A stretch of DNA of 64,000 bases from Aradus depressus (GCA_963662175.1 OY759222.1:16254222-16318221), one strand, 5' to 3'; numbered from the stretch's first letter, positions 11,213 to 23,295 are shown. Numbers and translations: made by a program. The notes: generated by a model not told the origin, from the letters alone.

Positions 11213-11495
11213 GGCGCCGGTAGCTCAGTGGTGTGCATGCTTGTCTTCTGAGCTCAAGATCGTGGGTTCGAAACCCGACCGAGGCCCTTAGTCCTTCGGA
11301 TGGGACGTTAAGCGATGGTCCCGAGCCTGTGAAAGACCCCTCACTAGGTGAATAAAAATTTAGGATAGGCAAAATTTAGGACTCCCACAGTAGAGTCGGG
11401 CTCATGTCCACCAGAGTGATGAAAGAGCGCTCTGGTAGTAGGCGATATGACCTCATTGTTAAAGCCCGGGCATGAGTCATAAAACCTAACCTAAC
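11213..11495 (+). repeat. SINE-1 young copy with internal deletion
   Basis: Intact head with A box tagctcagtgg and B box ggttcgaaacc; the stretch with the tttattttatctggg block is deleted. The 3' end is cataaaacctaacctaact. Confidence 0.85.
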
Positions 11496-11534
11496 TCATA
11501 TAGAAAAAGGCCATATGAATTCCTATTCTCAGTT

Positions 11535-11830
11535 ATATAACTCATTCCCAGGCTTTAATTACGAAAACATATCACCTAGAGCGACGAAAGAGCGCTCTGG
11601 TGGACATCCGCCCAACTCTACTGTGGGAGTCATAAATTTATTCACCTAGAGGTCTTCGAGTACAGAATATCCCACAGCCTCCGGGACCTTAGCTTAACGT
11701 CTCATTCGAAGAACGGTATGTTCAAGATTTTTTCACCTCTCAGATAAAAAACTTGAAAGTCGTCTGGTGGACATGTGCCCAAATCCACTATGGTGGTGGG
11801 TATAGTCCATAACATCGCACAGGCTAGGGA
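11535..11830 (-). repeat. Diverged SINE-1 copy, rearranged
   Basis: Blocks include gagcgacgaaagagcgctct, tgggagtcataaattta and cattcgaagaacggtatg, followed by a second partial body segment (ctggtggacatgtgcccaaa to catcgcacaggctag at 11760-11830). This looks like two old fragments joined. Confidence 0.6.
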
Positions 11831-11882
11831 CCCCCCTGAAAAAATTTGAGAGTTGGGAGGGGGAAGGATCTGTACAGAAGGG

Positions 11883-11923
11883 GTTGGTATAAGTCCTTTA
11901 GTGACCACATCACATATATATTT
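11883..11923. repeat. End fragment of the inverted-repeat MITE seen at 33408 and 28068
   Basis: ttggtataagtcctttagtg followed by accacatcacatata matches the right terminus of the 33408-33680 element. The rest is absent. Confidence 0.5.
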
Positions 11924-12354
11924 TATTTGTATTGACACTTATGCAAGGGCCAACTCCCTCCAATAGGATGTATTAACGATCCAATAGAAATAAATAAATT
12001 TGAACTAGAATTTGAACCAGAGATCCGCTCTGTTCACTTCATTTTGATCAATGTTTCAAAAATTATCTTTTCAATTTAGCTCCACCGCCTTAATGGACTT
12101 AATGGTTTTCCCAATTTCTTTTTTTCATTTTTTTTATTTACGTATTAAAGAAATAGAAGTGTTGTGAAGGGGCATGGACTGATACAGGTAAGAACCGAGC
12201 GGGGGAAACACGGCGTAGCAAATGATCAAGACAACCAATTTAAAAAGCAGTTAAGAAGCGAACCACCGTGGACGATTAGGGGTTCGTCAGTGAGGCCCTA
12301 TTCAGTCCTGGTTTTCAAAATTCAATGTGAGGCTTCAGATGGAATTCAAGAATA

Positions 12355-13025
12355 ATAACAGCTATACGAAGTATAAAAGATGTTATGTAATCGGACAGAA
12401 ATTCGATACTGAGTTTTCAACGGAATTTAATGTTTTTCCATACTTCTGATTCCAAAATTAAAAAAAAAAAAATTGTCTGTGTGCCTGTCAACACGATAAC
12501 TCCTGATTAAATGAATGTATCGACATGTAATTTTATATGTATATCTAGAAACCTCTAAGGACGAAACTTATTGATTTTCTGCCAAATTGCCAAAGGGAAG
12601 GAGGATATGTGCTAAGGCTTCCAATAAAACTCAGGAAATTCCAAATTTGAAACATTTTTTTTGGAAATGTTTTGACTAATAACCTTGACTTAATTAGAGA
12701 CTTCTGAATTCTCATTCTAAATTTTGAGTTGATACATTTATTACATCAGCAGTTAATAGGGTTTTTGAGTCGATGTACCCTTCCCTTCGTGCGATTTCGC
12801 ACAAAATAATAGTTGTCCTTATGAGTATTTGAATTCACATATATAATATTGTGTCGATATATTTATCGGAGTTATCGTGTTCATAGACACACAGACATAC
12901 ATCATTTATCTTTTTAATTTTTAAAATCAACGTGTCGGAAAACATGAAATTCTAGTGAAAATTAACATTGAATTTGTAATCGATTACATAACTTTCTCTA
13001 TACTTCGTATAACTGGGTGCTTTTT
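12355..13025. repeat. Two family X copies in opposing orientation
   Basis: 12355-12690 is a plus copy beginning at its hairpin end (agctatacgaagtata, gtaatcggacagaaattcga). 12700-13025 is a minus copy ending with the same hairpin (gattacataactttctctat, acttcgtataactggg). Both carry the cgatacatt-type sub-repeat. A head-to-head pair or a foldback form of the family. Confidence 0.65.
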
Positions 13026-13067
13026 TATGATTTCCAGTTAAATATATATATATATATAAATTGTTCG

Positions 13068-13224
13068 AGGGCACTGGTAGTTCAGAGGTAGCGACCTAGC
13101 CTAGGTGAATAATCCTAGGTAGGCAAAATTTAGGATAACCACTGTAGAGTCGGGCTCATGTCCCGAGAGCGCTCTGGTAGTAGGCAATATGACCTCTTAG
13201 TTAAAGCCCGGGCATGAGTCATAA
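13068..13224 (+). repeat. SINE-1 copy with a large internal deletion
   Basis: The head (gggcactggtagttcagagg) jumps directly to cctaggtgaataatcctagg, then to cagagtcgggctcatg-type sequence and aaagcccgggcatgagtca. The B box is lost. Confidence 0.75.
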
Positions 13225-13832
13225 TAACAAAATAACTGTAAATTGATCAGCATATCAAACGAATCCATATTTGTTTTTCTACAAGTATAGTGTGTTACTG
13301 TATCTCTTGAGAAATAATATATGCTACGTAAATAATATATGCTGAACTAAAATATACTAAATCAGCGATAGTATAGATGTGACAATGGGAAACGTCTGTA
13401 GTTATTGAAGGCGCATGACTTTGAATTCATTATATAATAAATTGACTTGCTGGAATTCATTTAATATTTGCACCCCAATATGCAACCGTTAGTGCATGAT
13501 GCAACATAATTCATACCCTAATTGGTGCAACTTCTTTTCTATGATTAGCTGCACTGTATTGGAAATGTTTATAAAGAAGAATAACGTAAAGACACTATTT
13601 CTTTTATTCCCATAGAATAAGACAATATTATTGCTGAGAGATTCTTTATGCGTTTGACAACTATTGTTTGGAAGAATGCCGCATCTAAAGAATCAGTCTT
13701 TGACTCTAGAGTACTTGAAAGTATGACCTCTAGAGCACTGGTTCTTTACCTTTTAGTCGCGGCTACCTAAACGTTTTAAAATATTTTCGCGGCTCCCACT
13801 CTCCACAAATGTCTGAATACATTTTTGCTATC

Positions 13833-14073
13833 CGTTTACTTTATCTGGGAGGTAAAATAAACTTAAGCACGTCGTCCTTCGGATGGGATGATACGATGTC
13901 AGGTACTCGTATAAGAGCCCTACCCTAGGTGAATAAAAATTTAGGGTAGGCATAATTTAGGACTCCCACAGTAGACTCGGTCTCATATCCACCAGAGTGA
14001 CGAAAGAGCGTTCTGGTAGTAAGCAATATGACCCCATAGTAGCCCGGGTAAAGTAGTTAAAGCCCGGGCATAA
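13833..14073 (+). repeat. SINE-1 5'-truncated copy
   Basis: Starts at tttactttatctgggaggta without the tRNA head and ends aaagcccgggcataataact. An extra gcccgggtaaagtagttaa duplicates part of the 3' end. Confidence 0.75.
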
Positions 14074-14099
14074 TAACTAACACAATATATGATAATTAC

Positions 14100-14345
14100 A
14101 TAGTGGGGCATTTTCCAGTTTTATTAATTTCCAGCTGTTCCAGAGAGTCATGCTGTCTACTTTTTTTCAAAGATGGAGGTACTTTATTCCCGTTGATATA
14201 TTTAGCGAATATAAATTTCCCCCTTTTTCTATTATTTTAGATGTATGATCTTTTACTCGTTCTTTAAATTTACGTCCTGATTGATCTATGTAAACCGAAC
14301 TCCACGATTCGCATTCCAGCTGATACACTCCGCTTCTATCTTATA
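14100..14345 (-). pseudogene. Penelope-like retroelement, GIY-YIG endonuclease fragment
   Basis: Penelope-like elements encode a reverse transcriptase fused to a C-terminal GIY-YIG nuclease that nicks the target DNA. On the minus strand 14340-14200 reads DRSGVYQLECESW, then SSVYIDQSGRKFKERVKDHT. The GVY and YI(D) positions stand for GIY and YIG, with the conserved Arg (GRKFKER) and His (KDH) after them. The Gly of YIG is changed to Asp. A frameshifted tail gives DSLEQLEINK, resembling the usual end of these proteins. Upstream the frame has a stop, so only the nuclease end survives. It is the one coding trace of the family here and supports calling the hairpin elements Penelope-like. Confidence 0.8.
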
Positions 14346-14459
14346 TTTGTATTTTATCTTTTGTTTCATTCAGTTAATCGTATTTCTTGTATTTTTGAAA
14401 CCTTAATTAAGCCCTTCTTTCAATTTTTTTACTTAACTCAGAACCCTTAAAAGGGTTCG

Positions 14460-15395
14460 CTGAGATGCAACATTATCACAGCCACGAATACTCCGATGTA
14501 GATTGTCTTACACGCGGAGTAGCCGAGGCCGAAAGAGCTAAGCGGATGAATGCAGATCCTTTCGCTGCACTGTAGAGATGCGTGGCGTTTAGAATCACAG
14601 CCAGGCTACATCGAGCAAGTAACGTTGCTATGTTCGCTTGAGTAGACGAGGTGAGTTTTTGTGGAGGGTATTTGAAGCTCTGAATGAAAGGATTGACATG
14701 AATGGTGAGTTTAGCGTGGACGTTTGTGTACCTTTCTGTTACAACTGTGGAAACGAATAGCACTTGTAAGTCGTTGTGAAGGGTGTTGTTAGTGGCGTAG
14801 AATGGTGCGTTCGTGACTTGGCGTAAGATGATGGACTGCATGGCTTGAATCCGGTTCAAAATAGACTCCGCAGATCCTCAGACTTCCAAGCCGTACGTCC
14901 ATATCGGCTTGAGAAGCAAATTGTAACAGCGAACTGTGATTTTGTTACTCATTGAGAGTGATGATCGTCGTTCAATTAATGATTTGAGTAGTCTGAAGCG
15001 TCTCATCATACTTTACTTTCCTTGGCGCTACGGTTCTTGTGGAACCTCGGCCTCCGCAACGATCTTCCGCCATTCTTCTCTATCCTCGGCCTCCCGTCTC
15101 CACCTTCCCACACCCATCGTTCTGAGGTCGACCTCCAGCCATCGTAAGCGGGGTCTAGTACCTCTTTTTCTCTGTCGTTCCAGATGTCCCGCCAGTATCC
15201 TCCTCGGTAATCTGTCTGACTCTGTCTGACACAAAGGCCACCAGGTCTGGGCTCTTGCACAGGTCCTTTAGCTCTCTATTGGACAAAGCGTATTTTCATA
15301 TCTATGCATTTTATTCTGATGTGAGCGTTGTTAGTCGTCTGTCTAAATGCAACCCAAGGTAGCGGACAGTTTCTGACAAATGCAATTATATATGT
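14460..15395 (-). pseudogene. Jockey-like LINE fragment interrupted by a second LINE piece
   Basis: On the minus strand 15390-15300 encodes SETVRYLGLHLDRRL, the reverse-transcriptase block preceding the thumb. After an interruption (15250-15007), RRFRLLKSLIERRSSLSMSN continues the same protein, followed by LLLKPIWTYGLEV and IQAMQSIILRQVTNAPFYA, with NDLQVLF. In-frame stops are present. It is in the same family as the copies at 9, 26, 31, 57 and 58.5 kb. Confidence 0.8.
15007..15250 (-). pseudogene. Second LINE C-terminus (endonuclease-reverse-transcriptase type)
   Basis: The minus strand gives DRLPRRILAGHLERQRKRG, RPRLRWLEVDLRTMGVGRW and RREAEDREEWRKIVAEAEV. The pattern RGRPRLRW...DL..MGV..WR..A.DRE.WR..V is the familiar C-terminal tail of endonuclease-reverse transcriptases spread in insect genomes. 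It is GC-rich compared with its surroundings and lies inside the Jockey-like fragment, so it inserted later or was joined by rearrangement. Confidence 0.75.
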
Positions 15396-15974
15396 GTATT
15401 GATGGGCAGTTACTGCGGTGGACTATAAATGTAGCAATGAAGGCATTACCGTTGCATTATTCCAAATTTTGGTTGCCCAATGAACCAAGGATATAAAAGA
15501 TCAATGATTTGAAGTTGAAAATGAGCTTCCCTTCTAAAGAAAAACCTAAAGAAAACTGGAAAATACAAGAGGGGAAACCTTCAGGATGGGCTAGTGAAGA
15601 TAATCTGTGGCGTGGGGCGACGAAAGAAATCTGTCATCAGTGTCAGTTGCTGGGGCGAAGAAGAAAGCAGTGCGCAATTGAAACAGGGTCTATTTGATTG
15701 AATTAAAGAGAAGAAGAAAAAGAGTGTAAAAAGAAACTGGAAACTGACAGACAATCTAAGGACATCCGGTAATTCGCGTGCCAAAATAACTTTTTTCTGC
15801 TCCGTCGTCAGATTGGAAACGTAATAGACCTTTGAATTGGATGGGAAGTGCCAGCTTCAATCAACAAATACGGCAAGCTACGTTTTTTCTTAATCCATTG
15901 CCTATTGAAAAAAAAGGTGAAATTTTGTATAAGATGAGAAAATATATATTTTTTTAGGGCGATTCTAAATTTTA

Positions 15975-16140
15975 TCCCTGTAATTATTACTTGCTCAGTT
16001 ACAGGAAGTACAGGGGTTAGATAATTGGTCCAAAATTCGAGGTTGGGTTTTCTCTGAAATTCCATATTTTCCAACACCGTTTGTCTATGATTGTTTGTGT
16101 GTCTATGAGTAGGTACGTGTCTGTGAACACATCTTATGTG
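15975..16140 (+). repeat. Diverged family X/Y end
   Basis: Shows agttacaggaagtacagggg, aaaattcgag, ttccatattttccaacac and gtgtctgtgaacac, the order seen at hairpin ends of family X. Strongly diverged. Confidence 0.4.
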
Positions 16141-16520
16141 ATGTATAAAAAATACACACATTCAAATTGTTAATATTATACAAATTAATTATCTATATTT
16201 ATTTATATAAATGTGAATAATAATATGAATGCATTTTGTTTTAAAACAACCACGAATAAAAAACAAAACACGATTATCAGCTGTTTTTAATTAGTGTAGT
16301 CGAGTCGAGGTCTGGGTTGAGGTGAGGTCTGAGTGAAGATGGAGTGTTTAAGCTTAAGATGTGATGAACTAAGTAGGAGTGAATTAACAATAAAATTGAT
16401 CCGGAAAGAAGGTACTGTTATTTATTTATATGTACAAAATATATATGCCCAAAAAGTATAAAACTTTGATATGAAGAATGACCAAAATATAAAACAGAAA
16501 AAATATTGAAATTTAGTTTG
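16130..16520 (+). repeat. Family R repeat, shorter copy
   Basis: Starts gtgatgtataaaaaatacac and continues aaaacacgattatcagctgt, taagtaggagtgaat and atgaccaaaatataaaacag, parallel to 1930-2320 and 28620-28910. Confidence 0.6.
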
Positions 16521-17476
16521 TACAATTTTCGGTGCTTAGCTGAGGAAGTAAATGGATTTGAAGGCTCAGAAATGCGCTTCTGTTCAGGAACTTCGGCGTG
16601 TAATATCATTGATCTCACGCCACCATTTGATGGTGCACTTGTCCCTACTTGGCACTCGTTTTCTCATTATCCTACTGGGATGAATAGATTAATATAATAA
16701 TGAAATGTAGACTCATTAACTGAATATTTATTAATGAATGAATAAGTTATGTGCCACATCATTATAATACATGTAATTAACAAGATCCCTAGTCTAATTT
16801 ACGATCCCATTCATATTGCCAGTGAACATGTTTCATTCATACGTTCCTTTTAGCTGTACCGGTCTCCGTAGCGCTGAATTAAGAACTCAACCCCCCTTCA
16901 CTATAACGATGATGTATACCCAGTACAATACAAGTTTCGACCTAATCAGATCCGACCAATCCCTGTTCAGCTTTGTACTCACAATACCCCGTTGATGAGA
17001 TACATATGGCGTTCTGCCCCACCCTAGCTAGCTTTCTGACAACTCAATCTGGTATGGAATCTTCCTATAGTACATTTGCAGTTTATGTAATACGTATTAT
17101 ATATATATATATATTTTTTTTTCTTTAAGGCATTTCGGCACCGCGTGGGTCGAAATGCAGGTCTGTGGAGATCCTAGCGGGCTAAATTGGATGAGCGCTT
17201 TATAATAATAAAGTTAGAGATTGATGTACCTATGTAAGTATATGGAATAGAGAGGCTACGTGATGAAGACAATTTTGTTTTATAATCTAGATAGCAGGTT
17301 TGTGAAGTGCAGAAAATGAAATAGTTGGGTAATTTCAGAACTATTACTAGAGCGCTTTCTATATCTCACACATTGGGACTTGATGATGGGACGTAAGAAC
17401 GTCCCACAGTTTTTTTGAAAAATAGTTATCTTAATTTTTATTAAATTGAAAAATGTGTCTACTTATTATAAATATA

Positions 17477-18151
17477 CAGTAGAACCTCTTCAAGTCGAAC
17501 CTCGATAAGTCGAAAACCTCCAAAACTCGAAAAAAAAGTTTTGTTCCTTTCCCTTCAAGCCCCAAAACCTCCATTACTCGAAATCTCAACCCTCTATTAG
17601 TCGAAATAATCAGTGAGTCCCTACAAGCCATTTTGGTACATATTTTCCCTCTATAACTCGAAAAAATAAATTGGACCTCTATATCTCGAACATAGCAATG
17701 TTTTATTTTACAACCTTTACAACTCGATTATTTGAAACTTATTACCTCTATAGCTCGAAGAAAAATAAGTTACCGATTTTAAGAATTGGCCGACAATGTA
17801 CACCATTGTTTCTTAGAAAACAATTTAGGAGTATACAATAAATAGGATTACCAATTATCTAAAGTAAAAAAAAATTACTGACTTTTTGTAATACCTACAT
17901 ATACTACGTATTTTTTATTTTAAGGATGTTTTGAAATAATGTTGATTTATAATAAATATAAATATGTTTGTTACCTCTGTAACTTGAATTTTTATTTATT
18001 TCACCTCTCTAACTCAAAATTAGTTGGAATGAATCTTAACCTCTACAAGTCGAATCAAAATCCGCCTGTCGAAATCTTCCATAAATCGAAAACTCTATAA
18101 CTCAAATTTTTTGGCGTCTCCCTTGATGTTCGACTTATAGAGGTTCTACTG
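17477..18151. mobile_element. pogo/Tigger-like non-autonomous element (675 bp)
   Basis: Ends are cagtagaacctcttcaagtc and its inverse gacttatagaggttctactg, flanked by TA at 17475-17476 and 18152-18153. The interior carries at least ten spaced copies of a motif like acctctataactcgaa in both halves, a subterminal repeat array that suggests many transposase-binding sites. No transposase frame. Confidence 0.85.
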
Positions 18152-18389
18152 TATCTTGTAATAATTTTTTTTATATATACTCAAATATTTTTAAGTATTT
18201 ATTTGTTCAGTTTTTATTAATTTCATTTTACATTTTTTAATAGTTTTGTTATTACTACTAATCAAAGGTGTGTTAGACTCAAGTAGTTATCTAACTTATA
18301 AGCTATCTTAATGTATAAATTCTTTTCACGTATCCTATTACCATGTATTGGTTTAAGGGAAATAAATTTATTATTGTTATTATTAGTAT

Positions 18390-18652
18390 GAATGTATCAA
18401 CACGAAAGTTTATATGTGTATCCAGAATCCTCTAAGGACGACACTTACTAATTTGCAGCCAAATCGACCAAATAAAGGGAGGAGGGGGCTTAACACAAAA
18501 ACTTTAATAACTGCCAATAGTGAGGATTCAGAAGTTCGTCTATGAAAGTCAACTATTGATTTTTATTTAAAACGGTTAATTGATTTTAGAGGGAGAGCAA
18601 TAACTTAATTGATTGTCAGTTAAAGCCCGGGCATGAGTCACAATACCTAACT
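18390..18652 (+). repeat. Family X fragment joined to a SINE-1 3' end
   Basis: 18390-18610 has tgaatgtatcaacacgaaag, cctctaaggacgacactta and gaggattcagaagt. 18617-18652 is aaagcccgggcatgagtcac with an AACTA-type end. Confidence 0.6.
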
Positions 18653-18659
18653 AAATAAG

Positions 18660-20035
18660 GATTCTTGTGATTCAAAATTGCGTCACACTTCGCTGTTCAA
18701 TGCTGTAATTCTTGCAACTTGTAGCCTCCCTAAGCCAACAAAATAGTTGATCTTAAATGTAAGAATTAGTTTAATTTCCATCTTTCTTACCAACAGTTTT
18801 GCAGTTTTTCTTTTAATTTTTTATTTTATTTTAACAGTAGAACATTTCACGCGAAAGAAAATAATCTATATAATGAGTCTTTTCAAAAATGTTATTATCC
18901 TAAATTTGGATGTTCCTTTGTCACAGGGTATAATAACTGAAAGGTTTTTCCACGAGTATGATAATATGATTACACTCAGTGGAAGGGTGCTAGTCTAGGC
19001 GGGGTAATGTAGCGTGTCGCAGACTGGCTGGGAGGTCCTGCCACTTCTTCTCCAGTCTCCCTCAGCCTACAAAGGACACCTTCAAACACTATTTTTCAAT
19101 ATTACATCTCCTGGTAATCTTCTGTTTTCTTCATTCAGCACTTTAGAAAAACAACGTCTTTGTATCCAAAATGTTAATCTTTAATCACCGTCCAGAAGAG
19201 ACAATGGTTGATGGAAATTAGAAAGACCACACCTAGAGAGATATTTGCTTCAGCTTGGTACAGATACCTCAAGATATAGTGTATGCCCGGGAGACCGACT
19301 CTACAATAATGAACTTTCACACTGTTCGGACGTGTCTGAGACAATGATTCGGAAAATAATGACAAAAAAAAAAAAAAATAGTCGAAGTCAGTTAGAGACG
19401 CACACTTGGTGTTTATCGTAAACAAGAATGTACCTTGAAGCTAGCATGGTTAATGTTTTTTCTTTCTCTCCTCCTGGCCTCATGTTCCGTGCATATTTAC
19501 CCGTAAAAAAATTAAAAATTAATTTAATTAATTTTTGTTTTTATTTTTTCTCCTGCCGATAAGAGCCAAGAAGAACCAGAGGGACACTGTCCAGGCCCCC
19601 CGAGGACCAAAGTAAAAGAAAAATATGATTTTTTTAAATTCTAAGATTTTGTTTATTTTAATAAAATTTCTCTAAATAATGAAAGAAGAAAAGGAAAAAA
19701 AACTGAATTAAACCTTTCCAAATAACTGGAATATTGACAATTTTGTTTTTATCAAAACATTTATTTTAACAAGGGAGGAATTAATTATAAATAAAATATT
19801 AATATAAAAAAAAATCGATGATGGCCAACACAGGATATTTTTTTATAGTAACCACGTTTTTATTGTTCCTTCCTTGATAAAAAATGTAATTATTCATAAA
19901 AACAAAAAAATAGTTAATATCCGTAGTTATTTGTAAAATTTTAATCAAAAAAATATTTTTTCAAATAATTTTAAAAAAATGTTAATTTGAATTAATAAAA
20001 TGTTGATTTTAAAAGAAAAAATAAGTTAATTTTTT
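18660..20035. other. No recognised gene
   Basis: AT-rich with short A/T tracts (19366-19378 poly-A; 20030-20038 poly-T). Short frames exist but none shows a motif. Nothing is supported here. Confidence 0.35.
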
Positions 20036-20039
20036 TTTC

Positions 20040-20155
20040 GATACATTTTCCTTCAGTGTGTTCACCACTGGGTCATATTTTACACTTTTAGCACATTTGC
20101 TTATTAATTACATATATAGTTATAAATATTTATTTGTAAATAAAAAAAACATTGT
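20040..20155 (+). repeat. LINE 3' UTR fragment
   Basis: Contains caccactgggtcatatttta, gcacatttgcttattaatta and an A-rich end (taaataaaaaaaac), as in the 3' UTRs at 9450 and 27390. Confidence 0.55.
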
Positions 20156-20539
20156 ACTTAATAATTTTTTTTAGACGAAGTCTTTTATTAGTCCTGCTAT
20201 GCCCTAATATGCCGGAAAAAAGTAATACTGACAAAGATGAACTTCTTTCGCGATTAGTTTGAAAGAACCTTATCTCCATGAGTGTATCTCAACTGGATGA
20301 GGAGGAGGCTCTTCGTAACTCAATCAACCTCAAGCTAAAATGGTTAATGTTAAAACTATCCATTTTAAAATTGACTGTAATTGTTTTGAAGTGAATTAAT
20401 TTTTGTATAGTGAAATTATTTTATCTTAGTGCAATACATTTTTTTGTAGTTAGGCATAGCAATGTTTATGTTCATTTAATCTATTTTAAAGTTCTTTTAA
20501 ATATAAGGCCTATGAAAATTGATGGTACTTATACCCCTG

Positions 20540-21180
20540 AAACTCTGTTCCCACACCACTGGATGATAGGGGTACGGAGGTCTTGAAATATAGTTGTTTG
20601 GCGGCCTGGAAACAGAGACGATTGCACATACAGAGAGAGACATTATCGTCAATCGTCAATAGGGAGTAAAAAAAAACAACAAATAACGAAGAGGAGTCAG
20701 GGATAGGTGTAATGAGTGTTGTTGTTGGAGGGATTGTGGATAACCGGAGAGGGAGAGGTGGTCATTGTGGGGAGACGAGAAGGACCAAGGTTAGCCAGAG
20801 TGTACACAGGGCACACTAATCAGTGCGGCCTGTTTGATGTGGTGTGGGGGAAGCGGCAAGATCAAAGAGGGGGCGTGACCAGAGGGCGGAGCTTAATTGG
20901 TGGAGTGGGGATGACGGTTAGCCAATGGGCAAGGAGAGGGCGGCGCCGGAGCTCTCCCTACCCCACTACTAGCTGCCCCACAAACATCCAACACAAAGCC
21001 TCATTAGAGACCACCTCTCATATATTTTATTGGTCTACAGCTCCTGGGATCACTCAATTCTCTAACCACAACTGCCAGGGACCACACAAAAAACATCACC
21101 AACCACACACCTCTCTAGGAACCTTCTTTTTTTGTTATTTTTTTCCCATCGTGTTTAACCTTTAATTTTCCCGTCTATTA
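20540..21180. other. GC-richer, repeat-free stretch
   Basis: Contrasts with its AT-rich flanks and contains ggcggagcttaattgg, a CCAAT-type agccaatgggca and agagggcggcgccggagc. The composition resembles the ladybird leader (ggggcggagcct at 42843). A long plus frame starts only at GTG and has no ATG near its start, so coding is unlikely. It could be a promoter, an untranslated exon or an enhancer. No repeat family matches. Confidence 0.3.
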
Positions 21181-21490
21181 TATCACTCGACTGATGCGCT
21201 CTCGTTTTTACATCAGTATATTCAAGAGAAATGCAAATATGCATCATAATATTACATACATTAAAAGGCTCGCATGGTTTAACCTCATCAAAAAATTATT
21301 TTTTATTGAACCAATTATAGTTGCCGGCAATTCAGTTACAAATACGACTACATTGTAGTAATTGACTTAAGAATTCGACAGAGCATGAAAAGAAATTGTG
21401 TGACTGCATTAATGTAAGATGCTAAAGGAGTATCACGGAAAAAAAAACATTAAGGCGTAGTAGATTTTCCGTGAAAACGTCGGGATAAAA

Positions 21491-21745
21491 TCATTTTTCA
21501 ATTTCTTTTCGATGCATTTCCTCGGCACTAGACTTTTTATGTGAGCTTTCCTCTGATTTGCGTTTTCTATAACTCCGCGCATATTTACGATTCATATGAG
21601 ACGACTTCTTTAATTTTTTTGCAATTTTCAATTTAATACCGAATTTTACATATATTTCGGCGAATATTTTTATTGTTTCACTTTGAATCCTAGTAGTGCT
21701 CCTCAAGCTCTTTACAATGACACCCGAATCAACGTCCTATCTAAA
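21491..21745 (-). other. Lys-rich open frame of unknown status
   Basis: The minus frame is open for about 85 codons and encodes a very basic segment (KLKIAKKLKKSSHMNRKYAR, RKRKSEESSHKK). The first ATG is internal (about 21598). It lies in the low-repeat part of the window and could be an exon of an unknown gene, but no domain is recognised and no splice sites were confirmed. Confidence 0.2.
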
Positions 21746-22184
21746 CGCGTTACCACGCTACACTAATTTCTAATTTTACACAACGCTAATTCGCAACAAT
21801 CATCCGCCGGCGCCCACACTAGCCAGATAACGTCACAGGCAAAACAAACACGTACAGACATGCTCTATCCATTGTGACCTCAACCGTTGTTATCGCATTA
21901 TTAGTCTCGTAGTTATTATCGATTGAAATCTGACGGTATTTTGTAACACAAGAAAGTTTGACCGGCTATCACTGTGCTTAACGAGCGAATAGACGTTTTC
22001 ACGTCAAAACAAAGTCAGGCATTAAAATATGCAGAAAAACTATATTCTGCTGCCGAATCTCTCATAATTTCCACATCAAATCTTCAAAATTTCAGCCAAA
22101 TCAAGTGTAAAATCTATACTAAATATCCCTAAACTTCTATACCAAAATTCACCAAATTTTCGAAATTCTTTTGACGCTATGGTA

Positions 22185-22330
22185 TGAGCCCGATTCCATT
22201 GTGGAATACTTAAATGTTGCCTACCCAGGTTTAGTTACATAGATGTTTTTAAGGAATATCTGACATCGCATAAACAGATCATAGCTTAACGTTTCATCTG
22301 AAGGACGGCATGCTCAAGGTTTCTTTCCAA
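22185..22330 (-). repeat. Old SINE-1 fragment
   Basis: Recognisable blocks are tatgagcccgattccattgt, ctgacatcgcataaacagat and ctgaaggacggcatgctcaa. Ends are missing. Confidence 0.6.
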
Positions 22331-22559
22331 ATAAATTTGACGTAGCTCATTCTTGCCCAGACTCAGAACGCCCTGAAGTAACATCAATTGCACTTTAGAA
22401 AGGTTTAAAAATAAAGAGCAAGTTTCCATTCTGATACTGTTATTAGTCAGAATCTCGTGAAAAACTGGCGCACTTTAGATGACCATAACGACAAAATGGC
22501 AATGTACTTCACATAACACGAATTAATCAATTAAGTTGTCGCTCTACAACCAAAACCAA

Positions 22560-23295
22560 TCAATTTGTTTATGTTAAAAATCAATCGTTGACTTAAGTAG
22601 TGGCTCATACTTAATTTTATGTCGATACATTCATTACATAGGAAGTTATTAGAGTTAGTTACTGTGACTCATGTCCATACGTCATTTAACAACGAGGTCA
22701 TATCGCCTACTACCACTTCTCTTTTTCGTCGGTCTGATGAACATGAAACCGACTCTACTATGGAAATCCGAAATTTTGCCTACCCTAAATATTCACCTAG
22801 GGAAAGAGTCTTTAACGAGTACCTGATATCGTGCAGGCTCGGGATCATCACTTAACCCCCCATCCGAAGGACGGCGTGCTCAAGGTTTTTTTAATTTCCC
22901 AGATAAAAAAACTAAGAGCCTCGATCAGGTTTCACGATCTTGAGCTCATGTCTGCTAGCACGCTACTTCTGTTCTACCGGCGCCCTCTTGCGAGTTATTA
23001 GAGTTTTTATGTTAAGCCTCCCCCCCTAATTCGTGCCGATACATTTATTCTATCGGGAGTTATCGTGATCAGAGACGTACACACAGACAGACATTTTTTT
23101 TTAAATTTTTTATATTGGGGTCGAGAAATCCATCTATGGAACTATCTATCCAACTATAGTTGACTTGATCCCCTCTTTCCTTCGGCCAATACCGCGGAGA
23201 AATAATACGTTCTTAAGGGGATTTGGATTTACACATAAAATTTTGTATCGATAAATTTATTACAAAGGCGGTTATTATTTTGTGTTAATCCTCCC
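22560..23295 (-). repeat. Family X copy, first unit of a local duplication, holding SINE-1
   Basis: Left part 22560-22656 (aaaaatcaatcgttgactta, gtcgatacattcattacata) and right part from 22993 (agttattagagtttttatgt, tatcgggagttatcgtgatc, cacacagacagac) are one minus-strand X element interrupted by SINE-1. Parts of the hairpin end are lost. Confidence 0.65.
22657..22992 (-). repeat. SINE-1 full-length old copy inserted in family X
   Basis: Flanked by agttattagagtt at 22644-22656 and 22993-23005. It begins at its 3' end (agttactgtgactcatgtcc) and ends gccctcttgcg. The B box is damaged (gtttcacgatcttgag, a deletion shared with 23318). Confidence 0.8.

Noticed and set aside
20716..21165. A 149-codon open frame in the GC-richer stretch
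   Set aside because: It opens only at a GTG, has no ATG near its start, no domain and no splice context. In a eukaryote this is not evidence of a gene.
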